Source: Streptomyces sp. MMG1533
GTDB taxonomy: Bacteria > Actinomycetota > Actinomycetes > Streptomycetales > Streptomycetaceae
Length of the DNA: 5,551 nt
Assembly: GCF_001279775.1 (NCBI RefSeq)
Contig: NZ_LGDG01000066.1
Location: forward strand, 1 to 5,551
Direction of reading: 5' to 3'
Shown: positions 1-5,551 of the stretch, one piece after another
Layout: the number at the start of each line of letters is the position of its first letter
How positions within the stretch are numbered: position 1 is the stretch's first letter
Position numbers and translations under genes: made by a program
Notes under the pieces: generated by a model
The model's input: the letters and a program-made list of their open reading frames with translations, nothing else
Told to the model about the DNA's origin: nothing
The model's database searches: none

Positions 1-74
1 GGGGGCGCGTGCGGGCGGGGTGAGAGGGGCGGGGGTGCGTGTGTGCGGGTCGGACCAGGCAGGGGGCGGGGGTG

Positions 75-93
75 CCGCAGCCCGGCGTTGCGG
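75..93. repeat. Stem-loop in non-coding DNA, possible dispersed Streptomyces repeat
   Basis: Positions 75-81 pair with 87-93 (seven pairs, one of them G-U) around a five-base loop at 82-86. The surrounding block, about 60-140, resembles from memory extragenic sequence seen repeatedly in Streptomyces genomes; I cannot confirm this without a search. The stem itself is seen directly, while the repeat status is a recollection. Confidence 0.35.
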
Positions 94-192
94 GGGGCCG
101 CCCGCGCCCACCCGTGCCGCCCCAGCCGCACGACTGCCCCGGATCGACGGCGTGGGCCGGCCGGGTCGGTTGTGCGGATGGGTGTGGGGTGT

Positions 193-205
193 GCGCCCTT
201 GGCGC
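193..205 (-). terminator. Small hairpin just after the PRC-barrel gene
   Basis: GCGCC (193-197) and GGCGC (201-205) form a perfect 5-bp stem with a 3-base loop, three bases beyond the stop codon of the minus-strand gene. There is no U tract, so if it terminates or protects the transcript it is the U-less kind common in Streptomyces. The stem is short and could be chance in DNA this GC-rich. Confidence 0.3.
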
Positions 206-208
206 TGG

Positions 209-580
209 TCAGGTTTCGTCCGTGCCTGCCAGCTTGCCGAAGTCGTGGTCCGGGAAGGGGGGAGGATCGGCCATGTCGAGGCCGTAGTGGTGGTAGAGCT
301 GGAGTTCTTGTTCGGGGGAGAGGTGGCGGCCCACGCCGAAGTCGGGGGCGTCCTTGATCAGGGCGCGGTCGAAGGGGACGTGGAGGGTGCCCTCGATCAG
401 TTCGCTGGGTTCCAGGGGGACGAAGGCGTCCCTGGAGAAGAGGCCGGTGCGTATGGCCGCCCACTCGGGTACGCCGGTCGCGTCGTCGAGGTAGATCTCG
501 TCGATGGTGCCGATCTTGGTGCCGTTGCGGTCGAACGCCTTGCGGCCGATCAGGTTGCGGGGATCTATGTCGGTGCGCAC
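209..580 (-). CDS. PRC-barrel domain protein, 123 aa
   Basis: This small soluble protein carries a PRC-barrel fold at about residues 8-75. The run NLIGRKAFDRNGTKIGTIDE (residues 9-28) is the typical first part of the barrel: the conserved G-x-K-x-G-x-I core, followed by an acidic D-D turn and a W-A-A-I-R strand. A tail rich in Glu, His and Pro follows (about 90-123). There is no signal peptide or membrane segment. PRC barrels occur in RimM, in photosynthetic reaction centre subunit H and in many stand-alone actinobacterial proteins of unknown role; this belongs to the last group and I assign no function. I chose the GTG at 580-578 because GGAGG lies four bases upstream and the protein then begins VRTDIDPRNLIG, as I expect for relatives. 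An in-frame ATG at 631 would add 17 unconserved residues. The gene is transcribed away from gcvP. Confidence 0.85.
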   Translation of the reverse strand: MRTDIDPRNLIGRKAFDRNGTKIGTIDEIYLDDATGVPEWAAIRTGLFSRDAFVPLEPSELIEGTLHVPFDRALIKDAPDFGVGRHLSPEQELQLYHHYGLDMADPPPFPDHDFGKLAGTDET

Positions 581-584
581 GGGC

Positions 585-589
585 CCTCC
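585..589 (-). promoter_or_regulatory. Ribosome binding site deciding the PRC-barrel start
   Basis: On the minus strand GGAGG lies four bases before the GTG at 580-578. No comparable site precedes the alternative upstream ATG at 631, so this site supports the 123-residue form. Confidence 0.7.
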
Positions 590-671
590 ACTGGGTCGCA
601 ACTCATCCGTAAGCACCACAAAAGAGCACATTCAGGAAGGCGGCCACTCGAAGCCTCGGGCGCGACCCCGC

Positions 672-680
672 TGGTACGCT
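672..680 (+). promoter_or_regulatory. Extended -10 promoter candidate for the gcvP leader
   Basis: TGGTACGCT fits the extended -10 pattern TGnTAnnnT for a housekeeping sigma factor. Transcription would start around 686-688, a few bases before the first base of the riboswitch leader helix at 694, which is where a start is needed. No good -35 hexamer is found 16-18 bases upstream; the extended -10 may compensate. This is inferred from position and motif only. Confidence 0.4.
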
Positions 681-698
681 GGCAAGCGGCTGCTGACC

Positions 699-785
699 CC
701 GTGCGGGAGAGTCCTCCGGACACCATCCGGAGGCGCCGAAGGAGCAAATCCTCCCCGGAATCTCTCAGGCCCACGTACCGCACGG
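699..785 (+). promoter_or_regulatory. Glycine riboswitch aptamer I
   Basis: P1 is a perfect 8-bp helix, CCGTGCGG (699-706) with CCGCACGG (778-785). P2 pairs GAGAG (707-711) with CTCTC (762-766). A perfect 8-bp hairpin (713-720 with 726-733, loop CACCA) leads into the conserved ligand-binding core at 734-748, and TCTCAGG closes the aptamer. All elements are close to the family consensus. Confidence 0.92.
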
Positions 786-794
786 ACGAGGTCA

Positions 795-905
795 CTCTGG
801 AAAGCAGGGCGGGTGCCGACGGCGTCGACGGCTTCCGCTCTCACCGACGGTGAAAGCCGGTTGCCCTCGGGCGGCCGGTGAAGCTCTCAGGTTGAGATGA
901 CAGAG
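795..905 (+). promoter_or_regulatory. Glycine riboswitch aptamer II (divergent)
   Basis: P1 pairs CTCTG (795-799) with CAGAG (901-905). P2 pairs 800-805 with 883-888 with one A-C mismatch. GCGG (809-812) with CCGC (835-838) closes the variable hairpin arm. A long hairpin at 857-878, with tetraloop CTCG and two G-U pairs, forms the other arm. The core at 842-855 is recognisable but carries C where the consensus GAAGG has its second A. P1 is three pairs shorter than that of aptamer I. It abuts the expression platform, so its folding should be what the ribosome site senses. Confidence 0.85.
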
Positions 906-960
906 GGGGAGGCCGTCCGGGTACCCGCGCCGTGGTGACCCTCGAAGGTCGTGTCAGACC

Positions 961-966
961 AGGAGG
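961..966 (+). promoter_or_regulatory. gcvP ribosome binding site
   Basis: AGGAGG lies eight bases before the ATG at 975 and decides the start over the GTG at 951, which lies upstream of the site. It is followed at once by CCTCC, making the 10-base palindrome GGAGGCCTCC (962-971). GGCCTCC (965-971) is complementary to GGAGGCC (908-914), just beyond aptamer II, so part of the site could be masked. Confidence 0.85.
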
Positions 967-974
967 CCTCCGTA

Positions 975-3860
<2,886 letters not shown>

Positions 3861-3878
3861 CTCCCGTAGGAGGCAGCG

Positions 3879-3915
3879 AAGGGCTCCGTCCGGCTGTTCG
3901 TCGGGCGGAGCCCTT
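3879..3915. terminator. Long stem-loop between convergent genes, probable bidirectional terminator
   Basis: AAGGGCTCCG (3879-3888) and CGGAGCCCTT (3906-3915) form a perfect 10-bp stem. It can be extended inward by about five pairs (two G-U), leaving a loop of roughly seven bases. It starts 18 bases after the gcvP stop and ends five bases before the stop of the opposing gene, and it reads as a hairpin on both strands. A true U tract is lacking (only TTGTG follows on the plus side), as is common in Streptomyces. Confidence 0.8.
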
Positions 3916-3920
3916 GTGCG

Positions 3921-4340
3921 TCACGTCGTCGAGAGGGAGACCTCGGTCGACTTGATCAGGGCGACGACCGAAGCGCCGGGGGCCAGGGCGAGGTCCGTGA
4001 CGGCGTCCGTGGTGATCACCGCGGTCAGATCGCCGCCCTCGAGGGCGACCTTGACGGAGGCCATGGCACCGCCGGTCGTGATCGCGCGGACGGTGCCCGG
4101 CAACTGGTTGCGGATGGAGACTCCCGCGACCGGGGCGGTGGCCAAGGAGACCTCCGTGGACTTCACCAGGGCGTGTACGGCGGACCCCGCGGCGAGGCCG
4201 AGTTCCTCGGCGGCCTCAAGGGTGATCGCCGCGGTGAGGTTCCGGTCCCCGGTGAGGCGGACCTTGACTGTGGCCATGACCTCGCCGGGGGTGACGGAGG
4301 TGACGGTGCCGGGGAGCTGGTTGCGGATGCTCAGGCTCAT
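3921..4340 (-). CDS. Double-Mop (TOBE) molybdate-binding protein, 139 aa
   Basis: This small cytoplasmic protein is made almost entirely of two Mop-type TOBE units, residues 4-69 and 75-139. Each opens with SIRNQLPGTV and ends with ALVKSTEVSL or ALIKSTEVSL, the usual first and last strands of the Mop fold. Such di-Mop proteins bind molybdate or tungstate oxyanions between subunits and are thought to buffer or store them; no DNA-binding helix is present, so it is not a ModE-type repressor. The ATG at 4340-4338 is chosen because GAGG lies eight bases upstream and the first Mop unit begins directly after it; the frame stays open further upstream, but only as a shadow of modC. The gene lies 59 bases after modC on the same strand and is probably co-transcribed with it. 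The family is clear; the exact ligand and the storage role are inferred. Confidence 0.9.
   Translation of the reverse strand: MSLSIRNQLPGTVTSVTPGEVMATVKVRLTGDRNLTAAITLEAAEELGLAAGSAVHALVKSTEVSLATAPVAGVSIRNQLPGTVRAITTGGAMASVKVALEGGDLTAVITTDAVTDLALAPGASVVALIKSTEVSLSTT
3924..4331 (-). repeat. Tandem duplication of a Mop unit within the double-Mop gene
   Basis: Unit A lies at 4331-4134 and unit B at 4118-3924, offset by 71 codons. The protein copies share SIRNQLPGTV exactly and the KSTEVSL ending exactly, with divergent middles. At DNA level a 13-base block CTGGTTGCGGATG (plus-strand reading) is identical in both copies. The divergence suggests an old duplication rather than a recent one. Confidence 0.8.
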
Positions 4341-4348
4341 GGTGAAGG

Positions 4349-4398
4349 CCTCGCTGGGGGTGGCGGGGGTGGGGGTCCCACCGTAGTCGGCGGCGAGG
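4349..4398 (-). promoter_or_regulatory. Possible SD-masking helix between modC and the double-Mop gene
   Basis: In the minus-strand mRNA, CCTCGC (4398-4393), just after the modC stop, is complementary to GCGAGG (4354-4349), which contains the GAGG ribosome site of the double-Mop gene. Ribosomes finishing modC at 4402-4400 would cover the first arm and free the second, giving translational coupling. The helix is only six pairs with a 38-base loop, so this is a hypothesis. Confidence 0.35.
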
Positions 4399-4399
4399 T

Positions 4400-5503
4400 T
4401 TATGCCGGGTATGCGTGTGTCTGGGTCGCCTTGAGCGTTGCCCAGACCGTGGCGCCGGGGTGCAGGTCGAGTTCGGCCGCGGCGGCCGTCGTGAGGTCGG
4501 CGGCCAGGGGGAGTTCGCCGGTGAGGTCGGCGCGGATCTGGTCGCCGTGGGTCTCCAGGCCTGCCACTTCGCAGCGCCAGAGGTTGCGGGCGCTGGAGCC
4601 GGTGGGGCGGTCGCGGTAGAGGGTCACGGCGACCGGGGGGAACGCGACGAAGACCGGTCCGGCGAGGTCCTCCGTGGTGGTGATGGCGGGGCCGGCGTCG
4701 AGACGGACCGTGTGGCCTTCGGCCTGCCCTCGGTAGAGGTTCAGGCCGACCAGTTGCGCGATGTAGTCCGTACGGGGGTGGCGGGCGATGTCGGCGGGGG
4801 TGCCCTCCTGGACGACCCGGCCGTGCTCGACGACCACCAGCCGGTCGGCCAGCACCATGGCGTCCAGCGGGTCGTGCGTGACCAGGACGGCGACGGCCTC
4901 GAACTCGGCCAGGTGGCGGCGGAGTTGGGCGCGCACCTCCAGGCGGGTACGGGCGTCCAGGGCTGCCAGTGGTTCGTCGAGCAGCAGGAGGCGCGGCCGG
5001 GTGGCCAGGGCGCGGGCCAGGGCGACGCGCTGGGCCTGGCCGCCGGAGAGGCGGCGGGGCTTGGCGCCGGCGTGGTCGGCGAGACCCATGCGGTCCAGCC
5101 ACTCGACGGCCTGAGCGCGGGCCTCCGCCTTGGTTGCGCCGTGGCAGCGCGGTCCGAAGGCCACGTTGTCGAGGGCGGACAGGTGCGGGAAGAGCAGGTA
5201 GTCCTGGAAGACGACGCCGACCGGGCGGGACTCGGGGGGCGTGCGGTCCAACTCGGCGCCGTCCAGACGCAGATGGCCGCCGGTGAGCGGGGTGAGGCCG
5301 GCGAGGGCGCGCAGGGCGGTGGTCTTGCCGGCGCCGTTCGGGCCGAGCAGGGCGACGACGTCGCCGGGGGCGGCGGTGAGGGTGATGTCGAGGCGGAAGG
5401 TGTCGCGGTCGACGACGAGGTGGGCGTCGAGGCCTTCGCCGCGGGTGCCTTCGGCGGTGGCGTCGGTTGCGGTGTCGGTTGTGGTGTCGTCGAGGTCGGT
5501 CAT
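4400..5503 (-). CDS. modC: Molybdate-type ABC transporter ATP-binding protein with C-terminal Mop/TOBE domain, 367 aa
   Basis: This is the ATPase subunit that would energise molybdate import through a ModB permease, with a ModA binding protein outside the cell. Seen in order: a Thr/Asp-rich 25-residue leader; Walker A GPNGAGKTT (54-62); Q-loop Q100; signature LSGGQ (152-156); Walker B LLLLDEP (172-178); D-loop ALD (181-183); H-loop His210; then a Mop-like TOBE domain at about 305-366, starting ARNLWRCEV and ending near KATQTHAY. The length is close to that of E. coli ModC, about 350 residues. All catalytic motifs are intact. The molybdate assignment rests on the C-terminal Mop domain and the adjacent di-Mop gene; sulfate, iron or other oxyanion import by a related ATPase is less likely. 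The ATG at 5503 has only a weak AGGA ten bases upstream (5517-5514), suggesting translational coupling to an upstream gene, probably modB. It ends in TAA. Confidence 0.88.
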   Translation of the reverse strand: MTDLDDTTTDTATDATAEGTRGEGLDAHLVVDRDTFRLDITLTAAPGDVVALLGPNGAGKTTALRALAGLTPLTGGHLRLDGAELDRTPPESRPVGVVFQDYLLFPHLSALDNVAFGPRCHGATKAEARAQAVEWLDRMGLADHAGAKPRRLSGGQAQRVALARALATRPRLLLLDEPLAALDARTRLEVRAQLRRHLAEFEAVAVLVTHDPLDAMVLADRLVVVEHGRVVQEGTPADIARHPRTDYIAQLVGLNLYRGQAEGHTVRLDAGPAITTTEDLAGPVFVAFPPVAVTLYRDRPTGSSARNLWRCEVAGLETHGDQIRADLTGELPLAADLTTAAAAELDLHPGATVWATLKATQTHAYPA

Positions 5504-5551
5504 GAGGGGCGTGTCCTGGAGTGGGGTGGCGTGGGGCGGCGGGGGTTGTGG
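5500..5551 (-). CDS. Possible 3' end of an upstream gene overlapping modC (partial)
   Basis: On the minus strand a frame open from the window edge reads HNPRRPTPPHSRTRPS and stops at TGA (5502-5500), sharing ATGA with the modC start. A four-base overlap is typical of coupled ABC transporter genes, and modB would be expected here. Only 16 codons are visible, low in complexity and Pro/Arg-rich, so it could equally be untranslated spacer. Confidence 0.25.
   Translation of the reverse strand, partial: HNPRRPTPPHSRTRPS

Larger units (their letters stand above)
1..208. other. Non-coding GC-rich stretch, no gene supported
   Basis: I see no convincing gene here. Open frames cross it only because stop codons are rare in such G-rich DNA; their translations are Arg/Gly/Ala-rich, with no recognisable domain or ribosome binding site. 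What it does hold is a cluster of G runs at 13-35, a hairpin at 75-93, a second 5-bp stem (113-117 with 128-132), an 8-bp GGCCGGCC palindrome at 155-162, and a small hairpin right after the stop of the PRC-barrel gene. It is most likely the spacer downstream of that gene. The end of another gene to the left cannot be excluded, because the window starts here. Confidence 0.6.
694..905 (+). promoter_or_regulatory. Tandem glycine riboswitch upstream of gcvP
   Basis: Two glycine-binding aptamers in series are followed within 70 bases by gcvP, the classic target. The first carries the hallmark core GCCGAAGGAGCAAA (735-748) and the second a variant, CACCGACGGTGAAA (842-855). Both end in CTCTCAGG (764-769 region and 884-891). 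The leader TGACC (694-698) is complementary to GGTCA (790-794) in the inter-aptamer linker, consistent with the P0 leader-linker helix known from tandem glycine riboswitches. Glycine riboswitches are usually genetic ON switches, and ones controlling gcvP and gcvT-gcvH have been reported in Streptomyces griseus. No U-tract terminator is seen between the RNA and the start codon, so control of translation initiation, or Rho-type termination, is more likely than intrinsic termination. Confidence 0.93.

Noticed and set aside
581..631. ATG at 631 as the PRC-barrel start
   Set aside because: It adds 17 unconserved residues and lacks a ribosome site, whereas the GTG at 580 has GGAGG four bases upstream.
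20..853. A 277-codon plus-strand frame running from the left edge into the riboswitch
   Set aside because: It overlaps the real PRC-barrel gene on the other strand and the first riboswitch aptamer. Its product is low in complexity, with no domain or convincing ribosome site.
951..974. GTG at 951 as the gcvP start
   Set aside because: It lies upstream of the AGGAGG at 961 and would place the ribosome site inside the gene; the ATG at 975 has ideal spacing and gives the expected N-terminus.
4356..4375. G-run cluster on the plus strand between the two molybdate genes
   Set aside because: It has three runs of five G but only a two-base fourth run, so it does not meet the standard quadruplex pattern; in the mRNA this region is C-rich.
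4341..5102. Long upstream extension of the double-Mop frame to 5102
   Set aside because: This part overlaps modC in another frame and is Pro/Arg-rich shadow sequence; the Mop fold begins right after the ATG at 4340.

Overview
The window looks like chromosomal DNA from a high-GC actinomycete, most likely Streptomyces. The base composition is very GC-rich, third codon positions are almost all G or C, and the ribosome binding sites are strong GGAGG types. The proteins (a GcvP ending in DAYED, a ModC-like ATPase, a double-Mop protein) match the Streptomyces versions I know. No TTA (bldA-dependent) leucine codon was seen in the genes. Nothing points to recent transfer: no insertion sequence, tRNA, phage gene or CRISPR array.

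Layout. Positions 1-208 hold no convincing gene, only a very G-rich and hairpin-rich non-coding stretch. A small PRC-barrel protein gene lies on the minus strand (209-580). A divergent intergenic region of about 110 bp follows, with an extended -10 promoter candidate for the plus strand. Then comes a tandem (two-aptamer) glycine riboswitch (694-905), its short expression platform with the ribosome binding site, and gcvP (975-3860), the full-length P-protein of the glycine cleavage system. A long stem-loop (3879-3915) separates gcvP from two convergent minus-strand genes. These are, in transcription order, a molybdate-type ABC ATPase with a C-terminal Mop/TOBE domain (modC, 4400-5503) and a free-standing double-Mop protein (3921-4340). 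About 16 codons of an open frame overlapping the modC start by ATGA are visible at the right edge and may be the end of an upstream permease gene.

How it works together. Glycine probably binds the gcvP leader RNA and raises P-protein synthesis, so that excess glycine is decarboxylated; this fits what is known of glycine riboswitches in Streptomyces. The two minus-strand genes form a molybdate unit: ModC would energise molybdate import and the double-Mop protein would bind oxyanion in the cytoplasm. The PRC-barrel gene has no evident functional link to either.

I did not find an undescribed system. The most informative points lie in the RNA: unequal aptamers, a visible leader-linker helix, an SD-proximal pairing in the gcvP leader, and a possible SD-masking helix between modC and the double-Mop gene.
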